This document shows, in pieces, positions 1 through 8,798 of a stretch of DNA of 34,548 nt (position 1 is the stretch's first letter; the number at the start of each line of letters is the position of its first letter). The translations under genes were made by a program, and so were the position numbers. This DNA is from a bacterium (GTDB lineage: Bacteria > Pseudomonadota > Gammaproteobacteria > Nevskiales > OUC007): NCBI GenBank assembly GCA_018222345.1, contig JAAFAL010000017.1, positions 1-34,548 on the forward strand, given 5' to 3'. The notes beneath the pieces are model-generated. The model searched no databases. It was not told the DNA's origin and saw only the letters and a list, made by a program, of their open reading frames with translations.

Positions 1-664
1 GGGTAATGGTGCTGCCGCCCTGCACCACTTGCCGCGCCCGCAGGTTGGCCCACGCAGCACGCGCAATGGCCACCGGGTCAACGCCCCAATGGCTGCGGAA
101 CTTGCGGTCTTCAATGTCCAGCAGCGTTTCGATCAGCAGCGGCGGGACGTCCTCCAAACGCACCAGCACGCGGTCCTCACCTTGCTTGGGAAAGATACTG
201 CCGATCAGCAGCGGATCGAGCCGGGCAATGGCGACCGTGCTGCCCTCGTCGGCCAGATTGATGCTGCGGATGCCGCCGTCGCCAAACCGCAGCCGCAGGC
301 GCCGCGCAGGCTCTGCGGCGTCCCAGAACTGGAAACCACGGCTGGCGACCAGCAAATCGCGGCCATCAAAGGCAAAACTACCCGTGCTGGCAGCATTGCT
401 GCGCTGGCGATAACCCAATTGCTGCAAGCGATCGACAAGCTGGCTGCGGTCAATGCGGCGGCCGGCGTATAACTCGGTGGGTGCAGCGTAAATTTGCGCC
501 GGCAATGCCCATTGCACGTCGGCGAAGCGGTCACGGACGATCCAGTCCAAGCGCGGCACATGCACCGCCAGCAGCAACGTGAACAAACACGCGCCAACGA
601 CCGAAGCAATGAATAGTTTGCGCAACCAACCGCGGGCTGGCGCGGCTTTGCGGGGGGAAGCCAT
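1..664 (-). CDS. mrcB: Penicillin-binding protein 1B, N-terminal part (cut by left edge)
   Basis: Bifunctional peptidoglycan glycosyltransferase/transpeptidase of the inner membrane. Reading leftward from the ATG at 664, the frame stays open for 221 codons to the window edge. What is visible: a short basic cytoplasmic tail, one membrane segment (about residues 17-36), a UB2H-like region (about 58-150, including PAQIYAAPTELYAGRRI and QQLGYR), and the start of the GT51 glycosyltransferase domain. That domain shows EDRKFRSHWGVD (catalytic Glu about residue 186) and QGGSTIT at the edge. The UB2H region favours PBP1b over PBP1a. The gene lies 60 bp downstream of phoU on the same strand and could receive Pho-regulated readthrough. 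It also has an extended -10 candidate of its own (TGG-TAAACT, 673-681), 8 bp before the ATG. The transpeptidase half is outside the window. Confidence 0.93.
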   Translation of the reverse strand, partial: MASPRKAAPARGWLRKLFIASVVGACLFTLLLAVHVPRLDWIVRDRFADVQWALPAQIYAAPTELYAGRRIDRSQLVDRLQQLGYRQRSNAASTGSFAFDGRDLLVASRGFQFWDAAEPARRLRLRFGDGGIRSINLADEGSTVAIARLDPLLIGSIFPKQGEDRVLVRLEDVPPLLIETLLDIEDRKFRSHWGVDPVAIARAAWANLRARQVVQGGSTIT

Positions 665-681
665 TACCGCCTAGTTTACCA
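665..681 (-). promoter_or_regulatory. Candidate extended -10 promoter of mrcB
   Basis: On the minus strand the phoU-mrcB gap reads TGG followed by TAAACT (678-673), then AGGCGGTA and the mrcB ATG. TAAACT matches TATAAT at 4 of 6 positions and has an upstream TGn. No good -35 is visible. The start point would fall almost at the ATG, so the message would have little or no leader. AGGCGG could instead be a Shine-Dalgarno for a longer transcript. Confidence 0.3.
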
Positions 682-724
682 AGCCAGAACCGGACTGATG
701 CCCACTTCCAGCAGACAACCTCGC

Positions 725-1441
725 CTAGCTGACCTTGCTGATAGGGCCAGTGATGGAGGTGTGGCGAATATCTTTACCGAGTACCAGATAAATGACGTAT
801 TCGGAGATGTTGCTGGCGTGATCACCGATGCGCTCCAGCGAGCGCGCCACCCACATCAGGTTGAGCACGCGCTGAATACTGCGCGGGTCTTCCATCATGT
901 GGGTGATACAGGTGCGTTGCATGGCTTCGTATGCCGCATCAACCTTCTCATCTTCCTCGACCACTTTCATGGCGCCGTCAGTGTCCATGCGTGCCAGCGT
1001 GTTCAGCGCCCGTGTCACCATGGTGCGCACCATGGCACCCATGGGCTGGATTTGGCTCATGGCGGCACTGGGCGGCGCGCCCAAGGCCAACTTGCTGGCC
1101 ATGCGGGCAATCTTCTCGGCCTCGTCGCCGATACGCTCGAGATCGGTGATGGTCTTGATAACTGCCACCAACAGGCGCAAATCGGACGCTGCCGGCTGTC
1201 GCAGCGCGATAATGCGGCTGCACTCTTCGTCGATTGCGACCTCGAATTCATTGACCTTGTAGTCACGCGATGCAACTTTGTCGCCCAACTCGCCGTCGCC
1301 ATCAACCAGCGCTTGCAAGGCCTCGCGCACCTGCTGCTCAACCAAGCCGCCCATGGCCAGCACGCGTTGGCGCACGTCGTCCAACTCGGCGTTGAAACGC
1401 CGAGAAATGTGGTTGCCTAAATGCAGGTCGGTGTCACTCAT
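725..1441 (-). CDS. phoU: Phosphate-specific transport system accessory protein PhoU
   Basis: 238-residue cytoplasmic regulator that links the PstSCAB transporter to the PhoR sensor kinase and keeps the Pho response off when phosphate is plentiful. The length is normal for the family. Two PhoU helical repeats are visible (about residues 15-110 and 120-220). The first carries the acidic metal-binding type motif [12 protein letters not shown] and the conserved [13 protein letters not shown]; the second carries [16 protein letters not shown]. The ATG at 1441 overlaps the pstB stop by four bases (ATGA), so translation should be coupled to pstB. It is the last gene of the pstCAB-phoU unit; mrcB follows after 60 bp. 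Confidence 0.98.
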   Translation of the reverse strand: MSDTDLHLGNHISRRFNAELDDVRQRVLAMGGLVEQQVREALQALVDGDGELGDKVASRDYKVNEFEVAIDEECSRIIALRQPAASDLRLLVAVIKTITDLERIGDEAEKIARMASKLALGAPPSAAMSQIQPMGAMVRTMVTRALNTLARMDTDGAMKVVEEDEKVDAAYEAMQRTCITHMMEDPRSIQRVLNLMWVARSLERIGDHASNISEYVIYLVLGKDIRHTSITGPISKVS

Positions 1442-2301
1442 CCGTAGCGGCCAGTTATGTAATCCTCGGTCTGTTTTTTGCCGGGGTTGGTGAAGATGGT
1501 GTCGGTTTCGTTGTATTCAATAAGGTCGCCCAAATACATGAACGCGGTGTAGTCAGACACTCGCGCAGCCTGTTGCATGTTGTGGGTGACGATCAGCACC
1601 GTGTAGTCGGCCTTGAGTTGGTCGATCAGCTCTTCGACCTTTAGCGTGCTGATCGGGTCCAGCGCCGAGCACGGCTCGTCGAGCAGTAGCACCTTGGGCT
1701 GCACGGCGATGGCGCGTGCAATCACCAGCCGCTGCTGCTGCCCGCCCGACATGCCCAAGGCAGATTCCTGCAGGCGGTCCTTCACCTCACCCCACAGCGC
1801 AGCGCCCTTGAGCGCCCACTCGACGGTGTCGTCGAGTACGCTTTTCTTGTTCTCGCCCGCCAGACGCAAGCCGTAGGCGACGTTTTCGTAGATCGACTTG
1901 GGAAACGGGTTGGGTTTTTGGAACACCATGCCCACCTGACGACGCAGGCGGGCAACATCAACATCCTTGTCGAAAATGTTCTTGCTGCCCAGGCGAATCT
2001 CGCCCTCCGTGCGCACGGTATCGATGAGATCGTTCATGCGGTTGAAGCAACGCAGCAAGGTGGATTTGCCGCAGCCGCTGGGGCCGATGAAGGCGGTCAC
2101 CTTGTTGCGTTCGATATCCAGGGTCACGCTGTTCAGCGCCTGTTTGTCGCCGTAAAACAGGTTCAGGCCATCGACCTCCACAGCCACTTCACCGCGCGCA
2201 GCAGGCTGCTGCCGCGGGGCTGAAAGGCTCTCGGCCAATGCTTCTTTGCTCTTGTCACGCATCATCGTGTCTCGCAGTGTGCCATTTCCGGGCGCATCCA
2301 T
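1438..2301 (-). CDS. pstB: Phosphate ABC transporter ATP-binding protein PstB
   Basis: 287-residue ATPase that powers phosphate import with PstC and PstA at the inner membrane. Walker A is GPSGCGKST (about 73-81), followed by the phosphate-importer signature around the Q-loop ([19 protein letters not shown]), the ABC signature [10 protein letters not shown], Walker B VLLLDEP and the switch His in VTHNMQQA. About 35 residues precede the ABC core, longer than in E. coli PstB (257 aa). A second in-frame ATG lies at codon 13. The start at 2301 is preferred because an AGGT ribosome site overlaps the pstA stop six bases upstream. The gene lies 7 bp after pstA and overlaps phoU by ATGA. Confidence 0.98.
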   Translation of the reverse strand: MDAPGNGTLRDTMMRDKSKEALAESLSAPRQQPAARGEVAVEVDGLNLFYGDKQALNSVTLDIERNKVTAFIGPSGCGKSTLLRCFNRMNDLIDTVRTEGEIRLGSKNIFDKDVDVARLRRQVGMVFQKPNPFPKSIYENVAYGLRLAGENKKSVLDDTVEWALKGAALWGEVKDRLQESALGMSGGQQQRLVIARAIAVQPKVLLLDEPCSALDPISTLKVEELIDQLKADYTVLIVTHNMQQAARVSDYTAFMYLGDLIEYNETDTIFTNPGKKQTEDYITGRYG

Positions 2302-2308
2302 GTTCTAC

Positions 2309-4015
2309 CTAGTGTTCCAAGGCGCGATAACGCTCGCGCAAACGGTTGCGAATCCGCACCGCCGCCAGGTTAAGCAAAACGATTACCAGCACCAGCAACA
2401 ACGCTGTTGCATAGACCAGTGGCCGAGCGGCTTCGACGTTGGGGCTTTGGAAGCCGACGTCGTAAATATGAAAACCCAGATGCATGAACTTGCGGTCCAG
2501 GTGCAAAAACGGGAAGTTGCCGTCCATGGGCAACGACGGCGCCAGTTTGACTACGCCCACCAGCATCAGCGGCGCCACCTCGCCAGCGGCGCGGGCAATG
2601 GCCAGAATCAAGCCGGTCATCATTGCCGGGCTAGACATGGGCAACACCACCTTCCACAGCGTTTCGGCCTTGGTGGCGCCCAATGCCAAGCTGGCCTCGC
2701 GAATGCTGCGCGGAATCCGCGCCAAACCCTCTTCGGTGGCTACAATCACCACAGGCAAGGTGAGGATGGCCAGCGTCAGCGATGCCCAGAAGATACCGCC
2801 GGTGCCAAATGTGGGCGCCGGCAAGCTCTCGGCGTAAAACAATTGGTCGATGCTGCCGCCAATGGCATAAACGAAAAAACCGAGCCCGAACACGCCATAG
2901 ACGATTGACGGCACGCCGGCCAGGTTGTTCACCGCGATGCGAATCGTGCGGGTGATGACACCCTGCTTGGCGTACTCACGCATGTACAGCGCGGCGACCA
3001 CGCCAAACGGCGTGACCAGCACCGACATCAGCAGCACCATCAACACGGTGCCAAAGATTGCCGGGAAGATGCCACCTTCGGTGTTGGCCTCACGCGGCTC
3101 TTCGGAGACGAACTCCCAGATCTTGGCGAAGTAGAAGCCGATTTTTTCACCCAGCCCCATGGCATTGGGCTGGTAACCGCGCACGACCTCTTCCAGCGGC
3201 ACAGTCACCGTCTCGCCGGTCTGTACGCGCACGGTGATGCTGTCGCGTTCGATCCGCTCCTGCAGTTCGTTCAGTTCAGCTTGCAACTCGGCGTAGCGGG
3301 CATCCAATTCAGTGCGTTTTTCGGCCATTTCGGCCTTGCGCGCCGCAGTGAATGCGTCGTTGAGCTCATAGCGGCGTTGCTGCAGCCGCAGTTGCTCCAG
3401 CGCGTAATTGACCTTGCCGATCTCACCATCCTGGATGTGCTCGATCTGCGCATACAAGTCGCGCGCGCGGTCGTGGCGCTGCTCAAACGCGGCCCACGCA
3501 CTGTCACCACTGGCAACGCGATTGCCGGCCTCGCTGACCGACACCAAGGTGCCGAACAGGTCGCCCCACTCCAGCCGTTCGAACACGGAAATATCCGCCG
3601 GGAAGCTGCGCTCGACGATCCACTGGTCGAGTAGATAACGGAAATCCGAGCCGTAAACATCGCGGTTGGCAACCTTGACCAAACGGCGGTCATAAAATGG
3701 CTGATCGGTATCGACCGGGATGCCTGCCGACTCCAGCCGCGCCGCCGATACGGTTTCGGTGGCGCCAAGTTGGGCGATCAACGGCCGCGCGGGCTGGCCC
3801 GGCTCGGCGTACTGCGCCACGGTAACCGGCGCGGGCCAAAAATGGCCCAGGCCGCGCACTGCGATGAGCAGCAGCAAACCGACGACAAGAATGGCGCTGA
3901 TGGCCACGGCGCCACCTGTGAACCACACCCACGGTGCGCCGCTGGCGTACCACTCGCCAAAGCTGCCGGCGCCGCGGCGGTTGATGTCAACAGCGGTTGT
4001 GTCGGGATGGTTCAT
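2309..4015 (-). CDS. pstA: Phosphate ABC transporter permease PstA, long form
   Basis: 568-residue inner-membrane permease subunit of the high-affinity phosphate importer. E. coli PstA is about 296 residues, but long forms occur in Pseudomonas and relatives. Order of parts: one N-terminal membrane helix (about 33-53), a periplasmic insertion (about 55-315), then the conserved multi-helix permease core (about 317-560). The insertion includes a charged helical coiled-coil stretch (about 172-260, rich in Glu, Arg, Gln and Leu). The core contains the EAA-type coupling loop REASLALGATKAETLWKVVLP-like segment ahead of the last helices. The ATG at 4015 overlaps the pstC stop by four bases (ATGA). 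What the coiled-coil insertion does is not known to me. Confidence 0.97.
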   Translation of the reverse strand: MNHPDTTAVDINRRGAGSFGEWYASGAPWVWFTGGAVAISAILVVGLLLLIAVRGLGHFWPAPVTVAQYAEPGQPARPLIAQLGATETVSAARLESAGIPVDTDQPFYDRRLVKVANRDVYGSDFRYLLDQWIVERSFPADISVFERLEWGDLFGTLVSVSEAGNRVASGDSAWAAFEQRHDRARDLYAQIEHIQDGEIGKVNYALEQLRLQQRRYELNDAFTAARKAEMAEKRTELDARYAELQAELNELQERIERDSITVRVQTGETVTVPLEEVVRGYQPNAMGLGEKIGFYFAKIWEFVSEEPREANTEGGIFPAIFGTVLMVLLMSVLVTPFGVVAALYMREYAKQGVITRTIRIAVNNLAGVPSIVYGVFGLGFFVYAIGGSIDQLFYAESLPAPTFGTGGIFWASLTLAILTLPVVIVATEEGLARIPRSIREASLALGATKAETLWKVVLPMSSPAMMTGLILAIARAAGEVAPLMLVGVVKLAPSLPMDGNFPFLHLDRKFMHLGFHIYDVGFQSPNVEAARPLVYATALLLVLVIVLLNLAAVRIRNRLRERYRALEH

Positions 4016-6306
4016 AGGTCGCTGTACTTACGGCGCAGGCGTTGGCGGACAACCTCGGCCACGGTGTTGAACACAAAGGTGAACATGAACAGCACCAGCC
4101 CGGCGAGGAACAGAATGCGGAAGTGGGTGCTGCCGACCTCGGATTCGGGCATCTCGACCGCGATATTGGCCGACAGCGTGCGCATGCCCTGGAAGATGCT
4201 CATGTCCATGATCGGCGTGTTGCCAGTGGCCATCAGCACAATCATGGTCTCGCCGACGGCGCGGCCCATGCCGATCATGACCGCCGAGAACATGCCCGGG
4301 CTGGCAGTCGGCAACACCACGCGCACCAGTGTTTGCCACGGCGTCGCACCTAGCGCGAGCGAGCCCTGCGACAACTGCTTGGGTACCGAGAAGATCGCGT
4401 CTTCGGCAATCGAGAAAATCGTTGGAATCACCGCAAAACCCATGGCGATGCCAACCACCAGCGAGTTGCGCTGGTCGTAATCGATGCCCAGTTCATTGGT
4501 CAGCCAGTTGGGCATGCTGCCGCCGAACAACGCGGCTTCAACCGGGTTCGACAAGCTGAACGCCAACACAGCCACCGCGATAACGACCGGGATCAACAAC
4601 ACCGGTGCCCAGCCATCAGGCACCAGGTAACGCATATTCGGCGGCAGGCGCGTCCATAAAAAGCCCGCGAGCGGAATCGCCGGCGGCAGCAGCAGCAACA
4701 GCAAAAATGCGCCGGGCATATTCAGTTCGAGATACGGCGCCAGGAACAAGCCGGCCAAGAAGCCCAGGATCACGGTGGGCAGCGCTTCCATGATCTCGAT
4801 GGTGGGCTTGATCAGTTGCCGCAACTGCGGCGACATGAAATACGCCGTGTAGATCGCGCCGAAAATCGCCAGCGGCAGGGCAAAAAGCATGGCGTAAAAC
4901 GCCGCCTTCATGGTGCCGAAACTCAGCGGTGTGAGGCTGAACTTGGGTTCAAAATCATTGGTGGCGGATGAGGATTGCCAGACATAGTCCGGCTCGGGAT
5001 AGCTCTCGTACCAAACCTTGCCCCACAGCGCGCCCATGCTGATCTCGGGGTGCTCGTTGTGGATGTCATAGCGGTGTAGCTGTCCGTCGGCGGTTTCCAC
5101 CAGCATGGTGTCGGCGCGTGGCGCCAGTGCCACGCTGCGAACGGCCACGTCGCCAACATCAAAATTGGCCAGCCGGCGCTTGGATGTGGCGTAGTACAAC
5201 GCCACTTTGCCGCTGTCGGTGCCCACCACGAAACCGCGACGGCGCTGCTCGATGTCAACATCGGTCACGGTACCCGCAGGCAATTTGAAGTCGCGGACAC
5301 GCTGCAGGCGGTAACTGTTGTCGTCATTGCGCACCGGGAACCACTGCGAAATGAGCCCGCGCTCACCACTGCCCGGCTCGGCCAACATCAACGAGATGCC
5401 GCCGTTGAGGAAAGTCGCCTGACGCAGGCTCTCACCCTCGGCCACGGTGATCAGATCAATACGCTGCGGATTGTCCAGGTCGCGAATCGACCAGAATGCC
5501 AGCCGGCCATCGGCTGACAAGGCGTACAGCCACGCCTGCTGCGGATCGATGCGAATGGTAGTTGGCGCGAACTCCAGGTTGAGTGTTGTTTGCGCATCGG
5601 CTTCCAGCTCGCCGGCACCACCGAACAGTCCGACCTCCTGCACAAAGCGGGCGATGCGCACCTGATTGCCGGGCAGTACGCCGGCCAGCAACACCGACTC
5701 CTCGGCGGTACGCACCTCCAGCGCATCGACGGGCCCATCGGCGAGGGCTAAGGAACCTTCGCCATAGGGATAAGCGATGCCAGGAATGATCGTACGCACA
5801 CCGTCGGTGAACTCCGAGCGGTAGCTGTGCTCGGCAATGCGCACACTGCCATCGGCCAACGCAATGGCGAAGCGGCCGGAGGCACGGTCGATAATGTCGA
5901 AAGCAACTGCGGGCGGTTCGCCGTCAGCGATGACCGGCACGGTCTCACGCAAGGCGCCTGTGGCAACGTCAAAGAAGTGTGCCTGCCCGTCGCTACCCAG
6001 CCGAACGCCAATCTCAGCTTGCTCCTCCATCGCCAGCAACCACGGTTGCTGCGCGGCCATTGCAGGCTGCAGCGCGTAGCTGCCGTGGCTGGTGACCTTG
6101 GCCGGCGCAAACAGCGGCAGCACCACATAGGCCAGATAAAAGAAGATCAGCATGATGGCGACAATGACGCCAAGGCCGCCGACTGCCACGCCCCAGCGAG
6201 CGAACCGGTCTTTGAGGTAACGCCAGCGCGTGCGCGCGTCCATAACGCCGAGCAGCGCATGCCGGTCAGACGCGTTGGAGGGCTTGGTCGAGGACACTGC
6301 AGTCAT
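4012..6306 (-). CDS. pstC: Phosphate ABC transporter permease PstC, long form
   Basis: 764-residue inner-membrane permease subunit, partner of PstA. It is more than twice the length of E. coli PstC (319 aa), matching the long PstC of Pseudomonas-type systems. An N-terminal membrane helix (about 39-66) is followed by a periplasmic region of nearly 400 residues. That region has repeated beta-rich blades (for example FDIIDRASGRFAIALADGSV and PQQAWLYALSADGRLAFWSI) resembling a WD/propeller fold. The permease core follows (about 465-760), with SLALGATPWQTLVRVVLPTA as coupling loop. The start at 6306 has no Shine-Dalgarno but lies 6 bp after a -10 hexamer of a PHO-box promoter, so it may be leaderless. 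An internal ATG at 6243 also lacks a ribosome site. Confidence 0.96.
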   Translation of the reverse strand: MTAVSSTKPSNASDRHALLGVMDARTRWRYLKDRFARWGVAVGGLGVIVAIMLIFFYLAYVVLPLFAPAKVTSHGSYALQPAMAAQQPWLLAMEEQAEIGVRLGSDGQAHFFDVATGALRETVPVIADGEPPAVAFDIIDRASGRFAIALADGSVRIAEHSYRSEFTDGVRTIIPGIAYPYGEGSLALADGPVDALEVRTAEESVLLAGVLPGNQVRIARFVQEVGLFGGAGELEADAQTTLNLEFAPTTIRIDPQQAWLYALSADGRLAFWSIRDLDNPQRIDLITVAEGESLRQATFLNGGISLMLAEPGSGERGLISQWFPVRNDDNSYRLQRVRDFKLPAGTVTDVDIEQRRRGFVVGTDSGKVALYYATSKRRLANFDVGDVAVRSVALAPRADTMLVETADGQLHRYDIHNEHPEISMGALWGKVWYESYPEPDYVWQSSSATNDFEPKFSLTPLSFGTMKAAFYAMLFALPLAIFGAIYTAYFMSPQLRQLIKPTIEIMEALPTVILGFLAGLFLAPYLELNMPGAFLLLLLLPPAIPLAGFLWTRLPPNMRYLVPDGWAPVLLIPVVIAVAVLAFSLSNPVEAALFGGSMPNWLTNELGIDYDQRNSLVVGIAMGFAVIPTIFSIAEDAIFSVPKQLSQGSLALGATPWQTLVRVVLPTASPGMFSAVMIGMGRAVGETMIVLMATGNTPIMDMSIFQGMRTLSANIAVEMPESEVGSTHFRILFLAGLVLFMFTFVFNTVAEVVRQRLRRKYSDL

Positions 6307-6312
6307 CGGGCA

Positions 6313-6346
6313 AGTCTAGTGGCGGTTTGTGACATCACGATGATAA
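6313..6346 (-). promoter_or_regulatory. PHO-box promoter of pstC
   Basis: On the minus strand, positions 6346-6329 read TTATCATCGTGATGTCAC: half-sites TATCA and TGTCA whose starts are 11 bp apart, as in the PhoB box. Ten bases later comes TAGACT (6318-6313), a 4-of-6 match to TATAAT. This box/10-bp/-10 geometry matches the promoters of pstS and phoB in this window. The first half-site is imperfect, so it is the weakest of the three. The -10 ends 6 bp before the pstC ATG. Confidence 0.6.
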
Positions 6347-6358
6347 GGCTGGAAACAG

Positions 6359-6388
6359 CGACAGCCCGATCGCTTGATCGGGCTGTCG
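6359..6388 (-). terminator. Hairpin terminator downstream of the porin gene
   Basis: A perfect 13-bp inverted repeat (arms 6359-6371 and 6376-6388, loop GCTT) lies 17 bp past the porin stop. On the minus strand the second arm is followed by CTGTTTCC, so the U-tract is poor and termination may be partial or Rho-assisted. It separates porin transcription from the pstC promoter just downstream. Confidence 0.65.
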
Positions 6389-6405
6389 TCAACAATCAGC
6401 AAGGC

Positions 6406-7551
6406 TCAGAAGTCGAACTGAAAGCGTGCGGTGACGGCATTCGGCTCGTCGGCACCTTCAGCAACGTCAGACGCGATGTAGTTCAGCATCAAACGCATTT
6501 GCGGGTTCATATACCAGTTCACACCCAGCGTTTGTGATTCGACTTCCAGCTCGGTGGTGTCATTTTCGACATAGTCGGCACGTGCGGCCAGTTCGATGGC
6601 GCCCCAACTACGCTTGGGTTTGACGCGGCCGAACTTGCCCGCGCCAACGACGTAAGGGCGCGATTCGCCAGTCAGGAAAAAGCTGACATCGACGTACCAG
6701 GCTTTGATGTCACTTTCCTCGATGTCGTCCTCGTAGGTGCCGTCAACCAGCTCCATTTGCAGCGACAACGGGCCAGCGATGGCGGCGGTTTCGATGCCCA
6801 GGCGCATGGACTCGCTGCGCAGGCCGTTGTTCAGATCGACAATTGCCGTGCGCGACGCATCAGACAAATGACCTGCAGGGCGCACGCGGACGCGGTTTCG
6901 CGCGTCGAAGCCGCCCTCTTTAACTGCTGCAATACCGAAGTGGGTTTGCACCATGTCGCCGAATTTTGGCCCGGCTACCAGCCGCACGCTGCCGCCAAAG
7001 CCTTCGTTCTCGTCGGCATCGTTGTCATCAACGTTGTAGGCCGAGATGCCACCGCCGAAAATACCCAGCGTTTTCCAGTAGCCCACACCAATCTGGTGTG
7101 CGGGGGCAAACTGGGTGACGAACGAACGCTCAAGGAAAGTCAGATAGCGCGAACTTGTAATCTCTTCCAACGAGAAGTACTGCTTGAACTGGCCGACCGT
7201 TAGCTTGCCGCCGAGCGTATCGAACTGCAGATAAGCGTCTCGCAGGCCGATTTCATTGTCGCCAAAATCAAGATCGATGACGTATTTTGCGTCGTAGATT
7301 TTTCCTTTGGCATGAAACCGAATGCGGCGAAATTCGGAGCCGCTCTGGTTGTCAGCCGTATCGTTGTCGAACACTGCAGCGTCGAGCATGAAGCGGCCGC
7401 CAAACGTGCCGACAAAGCGGCCATCTTCTGATTTGACCGTAATGCCGCCTTTGGTGCTGGCGCTGTCGGCAACTGCCTGTGGCCCGATTGTGGCCAAGCC
7501 TGTAGCCAATGCCAAAGCTGCGCCGTGCGCAGAAAAAATCCGTTTAATCAT
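6406..7551 (-). CDS. Outer-membrane phosphate-selective porin (OprO/OprP family)
   Basis: 381-residue outer-membrane beta-barrel, probably trimeric, letting phosphate or polyphosphate into the periplasm. The start at 7551 (MIKRIF) is chosen over an upstream in-frame extension because it begins a signal peptide (basic residues, then ALALATGLA, cleavage about AVA|DS at residue 28) and has AGGA eight bases upstream. The mature N-terminus has the family's GGRFMLDAAVFDND-type first strand. Alternating amphipathic strands follow, and the protein ends in FQFDF with the terminal Phe recognised by BAM. It lies between pstS and pstC, which supports a phosphate role. Hairpin terminators flank it on both sides and I see no PHO box of its own, so it may depend on readthrough from pstS. 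Specificity (phosphate versus pyrophosphate) cannot be read from sequence alone. Confidence 0.9.
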   Translation of the reverse strand: MIKRIFSAHGAALALATGLATIGPQAVADSASTKGGITVKSEDGRFVGTFGGRFMLDAAVFDNDTADNQSGSEFRRIRFHAKGKIYDAKYVIDLDFGDNEIGLRDAYLQFDTLGGKLTVGQFKQYFSLEEITSSRYLTFLERSFVTQFAPAHQIGVGYWKTLGIFGGGISAYNVDDNDADENEGFGGSVRLVAGPKFGDMVQTHFGIAAVKEGGFDARNRVRVRPAGHLSDASRTAIVDLNNGLRSESMRLGIETAAIAGPLSLQMELVDGTYEDDIEESDIKAWYVDVSFFLTGESRPYVVGAGKFGRVKPKRSWGAIELAARADYVENDTTELEVESQTLGVNWYMNPQMRLMLNYIASDVAEGADEPNAVTARFQFDF

Positions 7552-7628
7552 GTGTGAAAGTCCTGAGTTGTCCCCGTAACCTGTCAGAACACGGCCCGAA
7601 GCTGTGCCGGGCCGGCTGCTCCATATCC

Positions 7629-7654
7629 AAAACAGGGCAGCCAACGCTGCCCTG
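7629..7654 (-). terminator. Rho-independent terminator downstream of pstS
   Basis: A 9-bp perfect stem (CAGGGCAGC at 7633-7641 with its complement at 7646-7654, four-base loop) is followed on the minus strand directly by TTTT. It lies 46 bp after the pstS stop and before the porin start. It probably limits how much pstS transcription continues into the porin gene, giving abundant PstS and less porin. Confidence 0.75.
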
Positions 7655-7700
7655 CTTCGTGGAGTCTAACGCAACCCGGGGTCGCGTCGCCTCAGCTTGC

Positions 7701-8669
7701 TTACTGCAGCTTCGCCAACTCTTTGGCGGCCTGCGAAGCGGGCAGCGGGATGTAACCGTCCTTGGCCACAACTTCCTGGCCGACCTTGGCCAGCACCATC
7801 TTGAAGAACTCACGCTCCAAAGGCTGCAGCGGCTTGTTCGGGTGCTTGTTCACATACACGTAGAGCACGCGTGCCAGCGGGTATTTGCCGTTGATCGCAT
7901 TGTCGGGGGTGGGCTCATAAACCTTGCCACCAGCCTTTTTGGTCAGTGGCACTGGGCGCACACCGGAGGTGATGTAGCCAACACCGGAATAGCCAATGGC
8001 GTTGAGGCCGGTCGAGACCGATTGCACCACCGATGCCGAACCCGGTTGTTCATTCACCGAATTGCGGAAGTCGCCCTTGCACAGCGCTTTTTTCTTGAAG
8101 TAGCCGTAGGTACCCGACACCGAGTTGCGGCCATAAAGCTGGATCGGCTTGTTGCTCCAGTCGCCAGTCAGGCCGAGTTGGCCCCAGCGCGTCACATTCT
8201 CGGCAAAACCGCACTTGCGGGTGGACGAGAACACCGCGTCAACCTGCGCCAAGGTCATCCCCTTGATGGGGTTGTCCTTGTTCACGTACACGGCCAGCGC
8301 GTCAATCGCGACGCCAACCGGTGTCGGCTTGTAACCGAACTTTTTCTCGAACGCTTCGATTTCGCCGTCTTTCATCGCCCGGCTCATCGGTCCAAGGTTC
8401 GACGTGCCCTCGGTCAAAGCCGGCGGCGCTGTTGAACTGCCGGCAGCCTGCACCTGAATGTTGACGTTCGGGTACAGACGCTTGAACTCTTCGGTCCACA
8501 GCGTCATCAGGTTGGCCAGGGTGTCGGAACCGACACTAGACAGGTTGCCCGACACACCTTGGGTTTTGGTGTAGGTGGGCAGGTTTTCGTCAACGCCGGC
8601 GGCGGCGGCCGGTAGCGCGACAACAGCGGCGGACAGGCCCGCAAGGAAATAGGCGGAAGAAAATCGCAT
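7701..8669 (-). CDS. pstS: Periplasmic phosphate-binding protein PstS
   Basis: 322-residue substrate-binding protein that captures phosphate in the periplasm and delivers it to PstCA. The start at 8669 (MRFSSA) is chosen over the longer in-frame ATG at 8723. It begins a signal peptide (membrane core about 7-20, cleavage within AAAAG near residue 24) and has TGAGG five bases upstream. The longer start would also overlap the -10 of the PHO promoter. Phosphate-binding segments are visible: SVGSDTL near the N-terminus, [19 protein letters not shown], and [12 protein letters not shown]. The variant resembles the PstS of Pseudomonas and Xanthomonas more than that of E. coli. It stands alone between a PHO-box promoter and a terminator, consistent with high-level expression. 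Confidence 0.97.
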   Translation of the reverse strand: MRFSSAYFLAGLSAAVVALPAAAAGVDENLPTYTKTQGVSGNLSSVGSDTLANLMTLWTEEFKRLYPNVNIQVQAAGSSTAPPALTEGTSNLGPMSRAMKDGEIEAFEKKFGYKPTPVGVAIDALAVYVNKDNPIKGMTLAQVDAVFSSTRKCGFAENVTRWGQLGLTGDWSNKPIQLYGRNSVSGTYGYFKKKALCKGDFRNSVNEQPGSASVVQSVSTGLNAIGYSGVGYITSGVRPVPLTKKAGGKVYEPTPDNAINGKYPLARVLYVYVNKHPNKPLQPLEREFFKMVLAKVGQEVVAKDGYIPLPASQAAKELAKLQ

Positions 8670-8722
8670 AAAAACCTCAGGATAAGTAAGCGTGGGGAAG
8701 GTCCCCATTGAGAACGCGCGCA

Positions 8723-8756
8723 ACTGTAGGAGTTCAAGGTTGCAGTTTTGTTACAG
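8723..8756 (-). promoter_or_regulatory. PHO-box promoter of pstS
   Basis: On the minus strand 8756-8739 reads CTGTAACAAAACTGCAAC, matching the E. coli PHO-box consensus CTGTCATAAAACTGTCAC at 14 of 18 positions. Ten bases later lies TACAGT (8728-8723), a 4-of-6 match to TATAAT. The expected start near 8716 leaves a leader of about 47 bases before the pstS ATG. No classical -35 is needed when PhoB binds. Confidence 0.8.
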
Positions 8757-8798
8757 CGCGGTGTTAAGGCGACGACTATTTCAAAAACATTCAACGGC

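Noticed and set aside
7552-7632. Possible PHO box before the porin gene
   Set aside because: The best TGTCA match points to the wrong strand and has no partner half-site 11 bp away; minus-strand candidates match at only about half the positions.
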